In this document: positions 44,610 to 53,049 of the stretch, piece by piece
Numbering within the stretch: the stretch's first letter is position 1
Layout: the number at the start of each line of letters is the position of its first letter
Assembly (NCBI RefSeq): GCF_014874095.1
Contig: NZ_JADBEB010000001.1
Location: 3,906,001-3,970,000, forward strand
Direction of reading: 5' to 3'
Origin: Plantactinospora soyae
GTDB taxonomy: Bacteria > Actinomycetota > Actinomycetes > Mycobacteriales > Micromonosporaceae
DNA: 64,000 nucleotides
Made by a program: the position numbers and the translations under genes
The notes under the pieces: model-generated
Told to the model about the DNA's origin: nothing
The model's database searches: none
The model's input: the letters and a program-made list of their open reading frames with translations, nothing else

Positions 44610-45610
44610 ATGGGTGGTGACTGCCGAGGAAGACCGGACGGGTCGGCGTCCCGGTGCTGGGCGCCGACCAGTAGGTCCCCGGCGGCAGTACGGAAGTAGA
44701 GCACGGAACGGCCGGACCGGCGGCGCCGGACGAGCTGGGCGTCCAGCAGGACCTGGAGGTGACCGCCGACCGAGCCGTAGCCGTACCCGGTGAGCGCGAC
44801 GAGCTGGGTGGGACTCTTCGGCGAGTCCAGCAGCGTCAGGATGCCCGCCCGGACCGGTCCGAGCAGCCGGCTCAATGCCCGGGGCGGTTGGCGATCGGCC
44901 GGGTCGGCCAGGATCCCGGTGCAGGGGTAGACGATCGAGTGCCGGTCCGATCCGGCCGAGCCGAGCCAGCCCCGGTGGTTGGTACTCGGGATGAACAGCA
45001 GTTGCGCCCCGGCCAGGTCCTTCGCCGGCAGGTCGTAGTTGTTGACCTGCAACCGGCCGTCGCCGAGCCACCGCATTCCCGGCCTCATCCCGTCGAGCGT
45101 GCTTGCCCAGCCGCCGGAGCTGAGCTGCTGGGTCCGGGACACGATGTCGGCCTCCAGGATGCGGCGGCGCCGCGACCAGTCCGGTTCCACCGTCCGGGTC
45201 CAGATCCAGCCGAGCAGTTCCGCGGCCCGATCCGGCAGGTCCGGCACCGCCAGCTCCGCCGGCAGCGGTGCGGCCGGCCCGCCGTCGAGTTCGGCCCGGG
45301 CGGCCTCGGGCGGGGTGGCCCGGACCCGCGCCAGCTCGTCGGCGAACGTCTCCTCCGGTCCGGCGGGCGGTGACGTCAGGAAGTCGGCCACCCATCTCGG
45401 CCGGAAGGCGGCCCGCACCAGCGCCCGGGCGAACGGATCGGCGGCGATCCGCTCCCGGTAACCGGGAGCGTGGGTGGCCAGCCAGTCCCGCTGCCCGGGA
45501 ACGACGATCCCGGTGTTCAGCGACTTGAGCGCCGAGACCGTCTCGGCCAGGGCGGAGACGGCGAACCGGCTCCGGGCCAGTGCGTCCGTACCGATCCGCC
45601 AGGTGCCCAC
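44603..45610 (-). CDS. ArsR-like winged-helix regulator (DUF5937 type)
   Basis: 335 aa from the GTG at 45610, preceded by GGGGGAGG. The long N-terminal domain (~1-245; ALARSRFAVSALAETVSALKSL, PGYRERIAADPFARALVRAAFRPRWVADFLTSPP) matches the DUF5937 arrangement. A C-terminal winged helix follows (ILTLLDSPKSPTQLVALTGYGYGSVGGHLQVLLDAQLVRRRRSGRSVLYFRT). Divergent from an MFS transporter 91 bp away, a frequent pairing, so it probably represses that gene. The signal is unknown. Confidence 0.85.
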   Translation of the reverse strand: MGTWRIGTDALARSRFAVSALAETVSALKSLNTGIVVPGQRDWLATHAPGYRERIAADPFARALVRAAFRPRWVADFLTSPPAGPEETFADELARVRATPPEAARAELDGGPAAPLPAELAVPDLPDRAAELLGWIWTRTVEPDWSRRRRILEADIVSRTQQLSSGGWASTLDGMRPGMRWLGDGRLQVNNYDLPAKDLAGAQLLFIPSTNHRGWLGSAGSDRHSIVYPCTGILADPADRQPPRALSRLLGPVRAGILTLLDSPKSPTQLVALTGYGYGSVGGHLQVLLDAQLVRRRRSGRSVLYFRTAAGDLLVGAQHRDADPSGLPRQSPPIH

Positions 45611-45701
45611 CGCGCGCCTCCCCCGGTTCCGTGTGCCGACGACCTCTCGCGTACAGCCGAAAAGGTATCTTGCCGGGGCGGCGCTCCCCAGACTCCTGCG
45701 C

Positions 45702-46892
45702 ATGCACACCTATCGGGAGTTGTTCCGGGTCCGCGAATTCCGGCCGCTCTTCGCGACGGTCTCGCTGCTGACCGCCGCGCGTACCGTCACGGGGTTGGCG
45801 CTCGGCACCCTGGTGTACGCGGCCACCGGGTCGCCGCTGCTCGCCGCGCTCAGCCTCTTCGGGTCGTACTTCGCCCAGGTGCTCGGCGCGGCGACGCTGC
45901 TCAGCGTCGCGGACCGGGTGCCGCCCCGGGCCGCCATGGTCGCGATCGCGGTGTTCGCCGGGCTGAGCACCCTGATGCTGGCACTGCCGGGCATGCCGGT
46001 CTGGGGAATCTTCTGCGTGATCGGTCTCCAGGGGCTGGTCGGCTCGGTGGCCGGCGGCGTCCGCTGGGGACTGCTCGGGGAGATCCTGCCTGGCAGCGGG
46101 TACGTCCTCGGCCGGTCGGTCTTCAACATGTCCCTCGGCGTCACCCAGATCACCGGGTTCGCCACCGGTGGGCTGCTGGTCGCGCTGACCTCGCCCCGCC
46201 AGGTACTGGTGATCGGCGGCGGGCTGACCCTGGCCGGTGCGCTCACCGCCCGGCTGGGCCTCTCCCGGCGCCCGCCCCGGGCCACCGGCCGCCCGTCGGT
46301 GGGGCAGACCTGGCGGGTCAACGCCGAGCTCTGGTCGATGCCGGGCCGCCGGCACGCGTACCTGGCGATGTGGGTGCCGAACGGCCTCGTCGTCGGCTGC
46401 GAGGCGATCTTCATCCCGTACGCGCCCAATGCGGCGGGAGTGCTCTTCGTGGCCGGGGCGGCGGGCATGCTCGCCGGGGACGTACTGCTGGGCAGGTTCC
46501 TTCCGGCCCGGTGGCGGGCCCGGACGGTCACGCCGCTACAGCTGCTGCTCGGGGCGCCGTATCTGCTCTTCGCCCTGTCACTGCCGTTGCCCGTCGCCGC
46601 GGTCGCGGTCGCCGCCGCCTCGTTCGGTTTCGGCGGCGGGCTGCTGCTCCAGGAGCGGCTGATCGAGTTGACCCCGCCGGAGCTACGCGGACAGGCGCTC
46701 GGCCTGCACTCGGCCGGCATGCTGACCTTCCAGGCGGTGGCGGCGACGATCGCGGGCGCCGTGGCGGGCTGGCTGCCGGTCGGTCTGGCGATGGCGGTGA
46801 TGGGGGCGCTTTCGCTGCTGGTGGCGCTCTATCTCACACCTCGGCTGCGCCGCCGGGACCAGGTTCCCACGCCCGAGCCGGTGCCGGCGTGA
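45702..46892 (+). CDS. MFS transporter
   Basis: 396 aa. The ATG at 45702 starts MHTYRELFRVREFRPLFATVSLLTAARTV, the usual opening of this exporter group; upstream in-frame codons belong to the divergent promoter. About 12 membrane segments, with a cytoplasmic loop near residues 180-205. Probably a drug or metabolite exporter. Paired with the divergent ArsR-like gene. Confidence 0.88.
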   Translation: MHTYRELFRVREFRPLFATVSLLTAARTVTGLALGTLVYAATGSPLLAALSLFGSYFAQVLGAATLLSVADRVPPRAAMVAIAVFAGLSTLMLALPGMPVWGIFCVIGLQGLVGSVAGGVRWGLLGEILPGSGYVLGRSVFNMSLGVTQITGFATGGLLVALTSPRQVLVIGGGLTLAGALTARLGLSRRPPRATGRPSVGQTWRVNAELWSMPGRRHAYLAMWVPNGLVVGCEAIFIPYAPNAAGVLFVAGAAGMLAGDVLLGRFLPARWRARTVTPLQLLLGAPYLLFALSLPLPVAAVAVAAASFGFGGGLLLQERLIELTPPELRGQALGLHSAGMLTFQAVAATIAGAVAGWLPVGLAMAVMGALSLLVALYLTPRLRRRDQVPTPEPVPA

Positions 46893-46907
46893 CCCCCGCT
46901 GCCCCGA

Positions 46908-47096
46908 TCAGCCTCGCCGGGCACTTCCGACGAAGGCCCGCCACGCGTCGGCGTCGAAGGCCAGCTTGCCGCCGTCGGGGTCCTTGCTGTCCCGGACCAG
47001 TACGACGTCCGGCAGGTTGTCGGCCACCTCGACACAGTTGCCGCCGCTGGAGCCGCTGCGGGTGGACGTCCGCCAGTTGGCGCCGGTCACATCCAT
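46908..47096 (-). CDS. DUF397 domain protein
   Basis: 62 aa, ATG. Whole-length DUF397: DVTGANWRTSTRSGSSGGNCVEVADNLPDVVLVRDSKDPDGGKLAF..WRAFVGSAR. In Streptomyces and relatives such proteins are encoded next to XRE regulators of the WhiJ/Scr type and act with them like an antitoxin-like partner (known). Here the partner gene, overlapping at the 5' side, is reduced to a 50-residue stub. Confidence 0.92.
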   Translation of the reverse strand: MDVTGANWRTSTRSGSSGGNCVEVADNLPDVVLVRDSKDPDGGKLAFDADAWRAFVGSARRG

Positions 47097-47239
47097 GGCT
47101 GCGGTTCCACCGCCGAGACCATCGACGCGGAATAGTGAGCGATCTTGCCGTACTCCTCCTGGCTCAGCCCGCCGTCCGTGCGCATCCGCCGTAACTGCGC
47201 CCGGATCAGATCTGCGGTGAGGACGAGCTTCCGGGTCAC
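47087..47239 (-). pseudogene. Truncated XRE-family HTH protein (50 aa), DUF397 partner
   Basis: GTG at 47239 with GGAGGAACC directly upstream. It reads MTRKLVLTADLIRAQLRRMRTDG then GLSQEEYGKIAHYSASMVSAVE, which covers the first three helices of the HTH, and ends PQPWM at a TGA at 47087-47089 inside the DUF397 gene. Full-length relatives have about 280 residues with a further ligand-binding-like domain. The loss runs from just after the recognition helix to the DUF397 start codon, as if one deletion joined them. Possibly still translated as a mini-HTH. Confidence 0.75.
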
Positions 47240-47329
47240 GGTTCCTCCACAGTGCTCCCGATGCCTGCCGAGATTGAGTAGTCCTGCGGACAGCAGACTG
47301 TCACCGGCAGAACGCGGAGCGGAGGAGGC

Positions 47330-47608
47330 TCAGGCGCGGCCGGAAAGCAGGTGTGGGGCGTGCTCGCGGACGGCCGCCAGCAGTTTGCGGACCGACGGGT
47401 TCACCATCGGCCGGCCCGCGACGGTCACCGTCGGCACGGTCTCGTTGCCGTCCGCCACCGAGCGGACGAACGCCGCCGCGTCCGGATCCTTCCAGATGTT
47501 GACCCTCGTGTACCGCAGCCGGCTGAAGAGCAACAGGAACATCAACTTCATGCAGTACGGGCATCCGTGCCGCCAGTAGACGACCACGCCCTCCCGGTCC
47601 TCGGTCAT
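47330..47608 (-). CDS. Glutaredoxin/mycoredoxin-like protein
   Basis: 92 aa from the ATG at 47608 (GGAGG upstream). Thioredoxin fold with a C16-P-Y-C19 active site (VVVYWRHGCPYCMKL), the cis-Pro loop NETVPTVTVAG, and RVNIWKDPDAAAFVRSVADG. It reduces disulphides; in actinobacteria the likely thiol partner is mycothiol (known for mycoredoxin). Its promoter region contains the 13-bp tandem repeat. Confidence 0.9.
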   Translation of the reverse strand: MTEDREGVVVYWRHGCPYCMKLMFLLLFSRLRYTRVNIWKDPDAAAFVRSVADGNETVPTVTVAGRPMVNPSVRKLLAAVREHAPHLLSGRA

Positions 47609-47620
47609 GGCGCTCCTCCA

Positions 47621-47750
47621 CTGTCGGCCTCTGCTGTCGGCCTCTGCTGTCGGCCTCTGCTGTCGGCCTCTGCTGTCGGCCTCTGCTGTCGGCCTCTGCT
47701 GTCGGCCTCTGCTGTCGGCCTCTGCTGTCGGCCTCTGCTGTCGGCCTCTG
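47621..47750. repeat. 13-bp tandem repeat, ten perfect units (CTGTCGGCCTCTG)
   Basis: Ten exact 13-bp copies followed by a broken eleventh, filling the divergent promoter region between the glutaredoxin gene (start 47608, minus) and the SDR gene (start 47869, plus). The unit length is not a multiple of three and the array begins 12 bp before the glutaredoxin start codon, so it would lie in its leader or promoter. Perfect identity suggests recent expansion; the copy number is likely variable. Confidence 0.95.
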
Positions 47751-47868
47751 CTGGTCGGAGCGTAGCCGAGACCGTCCGGATCCAGACCTGCCGATCTGGT
47801 CCTCGACCACCGCCGACGGGTCGGCGAGGATGCCGGGAACGGTGGTGATCCGGAAGGGGAGTACGGCG

Positions 47869-48639
47869 ATGACAAGTGATCGACTGACCGGGCGGGTGGC
47901 CGTGGTGACCGGCGCCGGCAGCGGGATCGGGCTGGCCACCGTACGCCGGCTCGCCGCCGAGGGGGCCCGGGTGGTCTGTGTCGACATCGCGGCCGTACCC
48001 GGGCGGGCCGCCGCCGACGAGGTGGACGGCGAGTTCGTGGAGTGCGACGTGGCCGACGAGGCGGCCGTACGCGATCTCTTCGACCAGGTCGCGGCCCGGC
48101 ACGGGCGGATCGACATCGCGTTCAACAACGCCGGCATCTCGCCGCCGGACGACGACTCGATCCTCGACACCGGCCTGGACGCCTGGGAACGGGTGCTCCG
48201 GGTCAACACCACCAGCGTCTACCTCTGCTGCAAGTACGTCATTCCGCACATGCTGCGCCAGGGCAAGGGGTCGATCATCAACACCGCCTCGTTCGTCGCC
48301 CTGATGGGGGCGGCGACCTCGCAGATCGCCTACACCGCGAGCAAGGGCGGGGTACTGGCGCTGACCCGGGAACTCGGCGTGCAGTTCGCCCGGCAGGGCA
48401 TCCGGGTCAACGCGCTCTGTCCGGGGCCGATCGGTACCCCGCTGCTCCGGGACCTCTTCGCCAAGGACCCGGAACGGGCGGCCCGCCGCCTGGTGCACGT
48501 CCCGATGGGGCGGTTCGGCGAGCCGGCGGAGATCGCCGCCGCGGTGGCGTTCCTGGCCAGCGACGACGCCTCGTTCATGACCGCCGCCCAGTTCGTGGTC
48601 GACGGGGGGATCACCGGCGCGTACGTCACCCCGCTGTGA
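47869..48639 (+). CDS. Short-chain dehydrogenase/reductase
   Basis: 256 aa from the ATG at 47869 (AAGGGGAG upstream). Classical SDR: cofactor loop TGAGSGIG, NNAG, catalytic Ser in NTASFVA and Y-T-A-S-K in IAYTASKGG; Asp at the end of beta-2 (VVCVDIA) favours NAD(H). C-terminal FMTAAQFVVDGGITGAYV is the usual substrate-loop end. Substrate unknown. 79 bp upstream of map. Confidence 0.92.
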   Translation: MTSDRLTGRVAVVTGAGSGIGLATVRRLAAEGARVVCVDIAAVPGRAAADEVDGEFVECDVADEAAVRDLFDQVAARHGRIDIAFNNAGISPPDDDSILDTGLDAWERVLRVNTTSVYLCCKYVIPHMLRQGKGSIINTASFVALMGAATSQIAYTASKGGVLALTRELGVQFARQGIRVNALCPGPIGTPLLRDLFAKDPERAARRLVHVPMGRFGEPAEIAAAVAFLASDDASFMTAAQFVVDGGITGAYVTPL

Positions 48640-48718
48640 GGTTGTCCGGTGCTGTCCGGATGTCGTCCGGGTCACCGAAGCGTGAGCACTTCCAGGGGCC
48701 GACGTTAGGCTGGAGGCC

Positions 48719-49576
48719 ATGACCGTCCGTGCGCCGTTGACTCCCGGCACGCTCTCCCCGTGGCGCCAGGTGCCGCCGCAAATCGTCCGTCCCGAGTACG
48801 TCGGCAAGAAGCGGCCGAAGGAGTGGCGTGGCTCGCACGTCCAGTCCGCCGAGACGATCGAGAAGATGCGGGTGGCCGGCCGGATCGCTGCCCAGGCCAC
48901 CCAGCTCGCCGGGGAGAACTGCAAGCCGGGCGTCACCACCGACGAGATCGACCGGGTGGTGCACGAGTTCCTGGTCGACCACAACGCCTACCCGTCCACG
49001 CTCGGTTACAAGGGCTTCCCCAAGTCCTGCTGCACGAGCCTGAACGAGGTGATCTGCCACGGCATCCCCGACTCGACCGTGCTGGTGGACGGCGACATCA
49101 TCAACGTCGACGTCACCGCGTACCTCGACGGGGTGCACGGGGACACCGACGCCACCTTCTGCGTCGGCGAGGTGACGGAGCCGGCCCGGCTGCTGGTGGA
49201 GCGGACCCACGAGGCGATGATGCGCGGCATCCGGGCGGTCGTACCGGGTCGGCAGATCAACGTGATCGGCCGGGTCATCGAGTCGTACGCCAAGCGTTTC
49301 GGCTACGGCGTCGTCCGGGACTTCACCGGGCACGGCATCGGCGAGGCCTTCCACAGCGGGCTCTACGTGCCGCACTACGACAGCCCCCGGCCCACCGACA
49401 TCATGGAGCCGGGAATGACGTTCACCATCGAGCCGATGATCACCCTCGGCACCCACGAGTACGACATGTGGGACGACGGCTGGACCGTGGTGACCAAGGA
49501 CCGGCGCTGGACGGCACAGTTCGAGCACACCATCGTGGTCACCGAGGACGGCCACGAGATCCTCACCCTGCCGTGA
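48719..49576 (+). CDS. map: Methionine aminopeptidase, type I
   Basis: 285 aa, ATG with GGAGG 3 nt upstream. Removes the initiator methionine. Metal ligands in the motifs [45 protein letters not shown] and [12 protein letters not shown]. The N-terminal extension ([20 protein letters not shown]) carries the PEYV-type linker of actinobacterial MapB. Coupled to the VIT gene by a GTGA overlap. Confidence 0.97.
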   Translation: MTVRAPLTPGTLSPWRQVPPQIVRPEYVGKKRPKEWRGSHVQSAETIEKMRVAGRIAAQATQLAGENCKPGVTTDEIDRVVHEFLVDHNAYPSTLGYKGFPKSCCTSLNEVICHGIPDSTVLVDGDIINVDVTAYLDGVHGDTDATFCVGEVTEPARLLVERTHEAMMRGIRAVVPGRQINVIGRVIESYAKRFGYGVVRDFTGHGIGEAFHSGLYVPHYDSPRPTDIMEPGMTFTIEPMITLGTHEYDMWDDGWTVVTKDRRWTAQFEHTIVVTEDGHEILTLP

Positions 49577-50283
49577 CGGACGCCTCCACCGGGGTCAGCG
49601 AACACCACCACGCGGACGTCTCCGGCGGCTGGCTGCGGCCCGCCGTCTTCGGTGCGATGGACGGTCTGGTCACCAACATCGCCCTGATCGCCGGCGTCGG
49701 CGGGGGTGGCGCCGAGCCCCGGAACATCGTGCTGACCGGATTCGCCGGTCTCGTCGCCGGGGCGATCTCGATGGGGCTGGGCGAGTACACCAGCGTGCAG
49801 TCCCAGAACGAGCAGGTGGCCGCCGAGGTGGCCAAGGAGCGCCGCGAACTGGAGCGGAATCCGGCCGGCGAGGCCCGGGAACTCGCCGACGCCTGGGTGC
49901 AGCGCGGCCTGCCCCGCCAGCTCGCCGAGCAGGTGGCGGACGCGCTCCGGCGCAACCCGGAGGAGGCGCTCCGGGTGCACGTCCAGGAGGAACTGGGCGT
50001 CGACGTCGACGAGCGGCCCAGCCCGTGGACCGCCGCCTTCTCCTCGTTCATCTGCTTCTCGGCGGGCGCCCTGGTGCCGCTGGCGACGTACCTGCTGGGG
50101 TTCTCCAGCCTGTGGCTGGCGTTGGCGGTGGGCGGTATCGGCCTGTTCGTCGCCGGTGCGCTGGTCGCCCGGTTCACCAACCGAAAGTGGTGGATCAGCG
50201 GTGGCCGGCAGCTCCTGCTCGGCGCGGCGGCGACCGTCGCGACGTATCTGGTCGGCCGGCTGATCGGGGTCGGCGTCAGCTGA
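49573..50283 (+). CDS. VIT1/CCC1-family iron/manganese transporter
   Basis: 236 aa. GTG at 49573 overlaps the map stop. Family signature [23 protein letters not shown], then [25 protein letters not shown], with a cytoplasmic metal-binding loop rich in Glu ([20 protein letters not shown]) and three further C-terminal membrane segments. It moves Fe(II) or Mn(II) across the membrane; direction is not predictable. No rubrerythrin-like domain is attached. Confidence 0.93.
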   Translation: MTDASTGVSEHHHADVSGGWLRPAVFGAMDGLVTNIALIAGVGGGGAEPRNIVLTGFAGLVAGAISMGLGEYTSVQSQNEQVAAEVAKERRELERNPAGEARELADAWVQRGLPRQLAEQVADALRRNPEEALRVHVQEELGVDVDERPSPWTAAFSSFICFSAGALVPLATYLLGFSSLWLALAVGGIGLFVAGALVARFTNRKWWISGGRQLLLGAAATVATYLVGRLIGVGVS

Positions 50284-50338
50284 GCCCGGGTGATCCGGTC
50301 CGGCGGAGGCCCGGCGCCGTGCCGGAGGCCGGGGACCC

Positions 50339-51055
50339 TCAGTCGCCGAACAGGTCGGCGACCGTGCCGTCCACCGGGCGACCTCGGGCGGCCAGCTCCG
50401 TGGCCTGGTCGCGCAGCACCGTGCCGAGTTCGGTCATGTCGGCGCCGGCCAGGCCGGTCCGGATCACGGCGTCCGCGTCGGTCCGGAAGTAGGTGCGGGT
50501 GAAGAGGCCGACCACGGTCGCCGCGGCCAGTCGGGCGGCACCGAGCATCAGCAGCGCGGCGTCGATCTGGTACCACTGCGCCAGCCACACCGCCCGGGTG
50601 TGCGCCGCGAACCCCCGGCACCACGCCTGCCGGGCGAGCGAGGTGAACTCCGCCGGCCGGGCCGAGGCCAGCCGGCCCAGGTGCGCGTCGCGCAACGCCG
50701 GCAGCCATCCGGTGGGGTCGTGCAGCGGCTTCGTGCTGACGTACCGGTCCGCGACGAGCGGCCACGACGCCGAGAGGGTACGCGCCTGGGCCAGGTAGTC
50801 GTCGGCGCCGACCGGAGCGAGGTCGACCAGCACCCCGTCCAGCCGTCGGGTGGCCGGCCGTGGTCCCATCCCCGGTCGGTAGGTGACGGCGACGAGGTTC
50901 ACGTCACTGGTCTCGTCGTCGTCGCCGTGCGCGAGTGGGCCGTACACGCCGATCGCCAGGATGTCGGCCGGATACCGTCGGCGGGCCTGTCCGGCCACCT
51001 GCTCGGCGAGCAGCCAACGGGGATTGACGAGGTACGGGTTCTCCTCCGACATCAC
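50339..51055 (-). CDS. Nucleotidyltransferase-fold protein (KNTase-like)
   Basis: 238 aa (ATG at 51055, or the second ATG one codon later). The N-terminus has a nucleotidyltransferase motif in the form GVYGPLAHGDDDETSDVNLVAV: G-x-x-G and the first Asp of the DxD pair are kept, but the second is Asn, so activity may be reduced. A helical C-terminal half resembles the KNTase/ANT substrate domain. Resistance function is not implied. Second gene after the DDN-type protein, 15 bp apart. Confidence 0.7.
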   Translation of the reverse strand: MMSEENPYLVNPRWLLAEQVAGQARRRYPADILAIGVYGPLAHGDDDETSDVNLVAVTYRPGMGPRPATRRLDGVLVDLAPVGADDYLAQARTLSASWPLVADRYVSTKPLHDPTGWLPALRDAHLGRLASARPAEFTSLARQAWCRGFAAHTRAVWLAQWYQIDAALLMLGAARLAAATVVGLFTRTYFRTDADAVIRTGLAGADMTELGTVLRDQATELAARGRPVDGTVADLFGD

Positions 51056-51070
51056 GCCATTGTCGTGGAT

Positions 51071-51571
51071 CTACCTCTGGTCGGGCAGGGTCGGATCGAG
51101 TCGGAAGATGCGGATGTCGCGACCACCTGCCCGGCTCACGTAGGTCTGGTACGCCGGCCACTCGGCCACCAGCAGCTGCCACAGCCGGTCCCGCTCCGCA
51201 CCTTCGACCAGTTGGGCCCGGACCGGTATCCGGTTGCCGGCGACGGTGACCGTGGCGGCCGGCTCGGCGAGCAGGTTGAGTGCCCAGGCCGGCTGCTCCG
51301 GTCGACCCCAGTTGGACCCGATCACCACGTAGCCGTCGCCGTCCGGTACGTAGAGCAGCGGGTTGGCCCGGGGCTGTCCGGACCGGCGCCCGGTGGTGGT
51401 GATCAGCAACGACGGGAGCAGCCCCAGCGCGACCACCCGACCCCGGGTCAGGCGCGCGACCAGGCGGTCGGCGGGGACCAGTAGCGGGGTGCAGGCGGCG
51501 AACCAGCGCCGGTGGCCGAGCCGGCGGACGAGCCTGCCGGGTACGGAGACCGGTCTACCCTGAGTGGACAT
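51071..51571 (-). CDS. DDN-type deazaflavin (F420)-dependent nitroreductase family protein
   Basis: 166 aa from the ATG at 51571. Split-barrel FDOR fold: LLPSLLITTTGRRSGQPRANPLLYVPDGDGYVVIGSNWGRPEQPAWALNLLAEPAATV, which is the F420-binding signature of the Ddn family, then QLLVAEWPAYQTYVSRAGGRDIRIFRL. It likely reduces a quinone or similar compound with F420H2 (known for the family). Read with the downstream nucleotidyltransferase-like gene. Confidence 0.92.
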   Translation of the reverse strand: MSTQGRPVSVPGRLVRRLGHRRWFAACTPLLVPADRLVARLTRGRVVALGLLPSLLITTTGRRSGQPRANPLLYVPDGDGYVVIGSNWGRPEQPAWALNLLAEPAATVTVAGNRIPVRAQLVEGAERDRLWQLLVAEWPAYQTYVSRAGGRDIRIFRLDPTLPDQR

Positions 51572-51645
51572 CGCCACAGTCTGCCGGCTGCCCGGTCCCG
51601 ACGACACCACCGATCGGCGCGCGGTGCCGGGCACGGGTCGGCCGG

Positions 51646-51737
51646 AGGCTGATCGGGCCGGCGACGAGAGGCTGATCGGGCCGGCGGTGAAAGACTGATC
51701 GGCCCGGCGGTGGAAGGCTGATCGGCTCGGCGACGGA
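51646..51737. repeat. 23-bp tandem repeat, four units
   Basis: Four units of AGGCTGATCGGGCCGGCG(ACGAG/GTGAA) with period 23 bp, immediately after the DUF4439 stop and before the DDN-type gene. Each unit carries GATCGG(G/C)CCGGC. Two helical turns per unit would place repeated protein sites on one face of the DNA. Confidence 0.85.
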
Positions 51738-52160
51738 TCAGGCGGGCCGGCCGGGGAACGGCACCGTGGCCGGGGTGACCCCGGCGGCCCGCCGCCACCT
51801 GGTGGCGCGTACCGCGGTGTCGGTGAGCCCGTTCAGCGCGCTGGTCCGCTGCGCCCCCTCCGTGGTCGGTAGGGCGGCCCGCCACACCGCGCCGGTCCGC
51901 TCCTCGACCTCGACCGCCAGCCGGAGCGCACTGGCCTCGTCGGTAACGGGGAACGGCAGGGCGTACGCCGGGGCGGCCGGCGGAGGGGTGCTGCCCTTCC
52001 CGTTCAGCAGCAGGATCAGGCTGTCCCGGCGACTACGGTGTGCGGCCTCGGCGGACCGGGCCTGGGCAGCCCCGTCGCCGTCCAGGTGCACCCCGATCGG
52101 CCCGTACGCGTAGATCGCGGCGTGTTCAGCGGCCAGCGCCGCCGCCAGTGCCTCGGACAT
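51738..52160 (-). CDS. DUF4439 ferritin-like domain protein
   Basis: 140 aa, ATG. All-helical ferritin-like fold: LAAALAAEHAAIYAYGPIGVHL with the conserved Glu/His, AHRSRRDSLI, and VEERTGAVWRAAL. The same family lies beside the rimP region in mycobacteria, so this is conserved synteny. The frame stays open upstream through a GFDDDR-type repeat but no start codon is evident there, so ATG 52160 is used. It is coupled to a small upstream frame by TGATG. Confidence 0.85.
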   Translation of the reverse strand: MSEALAAALAAEHAAIYAYGPIGVHLDGDGAAQARSAEAAHRSRRDSLILLLNGKGSTPPPAAPAYALPFPVTDEASALRLAVEVEERTGAVWRAALPTTEGAQRTSALNGLTDTAVRATRWRRAAGVTPATVPFPGRPA

Positions 52161-52348
52161 CAGGCCGCCCTTCCCGTCCGCCCGACGGCGACCGTCGTCC
52201 GGTCCACGGTCGTCGTCAAAGCCGTGGTCGTCGTCAAAGCCACGGTCGTCGTCAAAGCCACGGTCGTCATCCGGTCCGAGGTCGTGCTCGAATCCGTGGT
52301 CGTCGTCGGCGTCCCGGTCGGCCGGGTCCTGGCGTGGCGCCCGGTCAT
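52160..52348 (-). CDS. Possible 62-aa Thr-rich peptide bridging two coupled genes
   Basis: ATG at 52348 overlaps the stop of the lipoprotein gene (ATGA), and its own TGA overlaps the DUF4439 ATG (TGATG), so ribosomes could pass through all three. The peptide is low complexity (TTTTDSSTTSDRMTTVALTTTVAL) because it covers an 18-bp tandem repeat. The exact fit at both ends argues for coupling; the composition argues against a folded protein. Confidence 0.35.
   Translation of the reverse strand: MTGRHARTRPTGTPTTTTDSSTTSDRMTTVALTTTVALTTTTALTTTVDRTTVAVGRTGRAA
52202..52314. repeat. 18-bp tandem repeat (GGTCGTCGTCAAAGCC(A/G)(C/T)), about six units
   Basis: Three almost perfect 18-bp units followed by three diverged ones, between the lipoprotein and DUF4439 genes. 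On the minus strand one frame reads GFDDDR repeats and another TTTVAL repeats. Confidence 0.8.
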
Positions 52349-52878
52349 CGGACCACCTCCAGGTGGCTGGCCCGGGCCGCGGCGATGGACCCGACCAGCG
52401 CGGATCGGTTGGCTGGCGCCTCGGTGCACGCCTTCGCGGCGGCCTCGCGGCCCTGCTGCTCGGCCTCCCGTAGCTGCGCCAGGGTCGCGGCGGCGGTTCC
52501 GGCGCCGGAATCTCCGGCGGGCGCCGAGGGCGTGGCGGTACCGGGCAGTGTCGTCCGGGTGACCCGGGCCAACTCCGCGGCGTGGGCCCGATGGGCCTCG
52601 GCGACCGGACCGAGCCGGTCCGCCAACTCCGGGAACGCGGCGATCGCCGCGTCGTAGCGGGCGGCGAGGTCGAGCGCCCCGCCGATCAGTGGCGCGAGCG
52701 GGTCCGGGGCGGGCGGTGGGTCGGGCTCGTTGTCGAACAGGCCGCATCCGGTCAGCGAGCCGGTGGTGCCGACCAGCGCCACCAGGGCGGCTGCTCGCAC
52801 CACATCGCGTCGGGATCGCCCCGCCGTCCCGTACCTCTGGTTCGTCTCTCCGGTCCGCACCGAACAAGTCAACACCAT
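52345..52878 (-). CDS. Tat-type lipoprotein of unknown function
   Basis: 177 aa if started at the ATG at 52878; other starts are possible. Twin-arginine motif SRRDVV and lipobox LTGC (SRRDVVRAAALVALVGTTGSLTGCGLF), then a Pro/Asp linker and a helical domain rich in Ala (LIGGALDLAARYDAAIAAFPELADRLGPVAEAHRAHAAELAR). Probably a surface-anchored four-helix protein that works with the DUF4439 ferritin-like protein, to which it is coupled. Divergent from rimP. Confidence 0.75.
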   Translation of the reverse strand: MVLTCSVRTGETNQRYGTAGRSRRDVVRAAALVALVGTTGSLTGCGLFDNEPDPPPAPDPLAPLIGGALDLAARYDAAIAAFPELADRLGPVAEAHRAHAAELARVTRTTLPGTATPSAPAGDSGAGTAAATLAQLREAEQQGREAAAKACTEAPANRSALVGSIAAARASHLEVVR

Positions 52879-53049
52879 CGGTGGTCGCGACGGCGTTAGC
52901 ACGGGCGTCGTGGCTGTCTCGTCGGTGCGCCGATCGGGCCCTCGGCGGGCCAGCGCGTTACGCTCTGCGCAGCCGCCGGGCGCATCCGTCCGGTGGCACG
53001 CTGGTGTGGCTGCCGGGACGGGGCCGATGATCGCGAGAGGGGGACGGAG

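Noticed and set aside
47621-47750. CRISPR-like array
   Set aside because: The 13-bp units are contiguous with no spacers; it is a simple tandem repeat. The 18-bp and 23-bp arrays likewise have no spacers.
50339-51055. Aminoglycoside resistance gene
   Set aside because: Only the nucleotidyltransferase-like fold is visible, with a DxD-to-DxN change; a resistance function cannot be supported.
52161-52344. N-terminal GFDDDR-repeat extension of the DUF4439 protein
   Set aside because: The frame is open but contains no start codon before it runs into the lipoprotein gene, and ATG 52160 has a GGAAGGG-like site.
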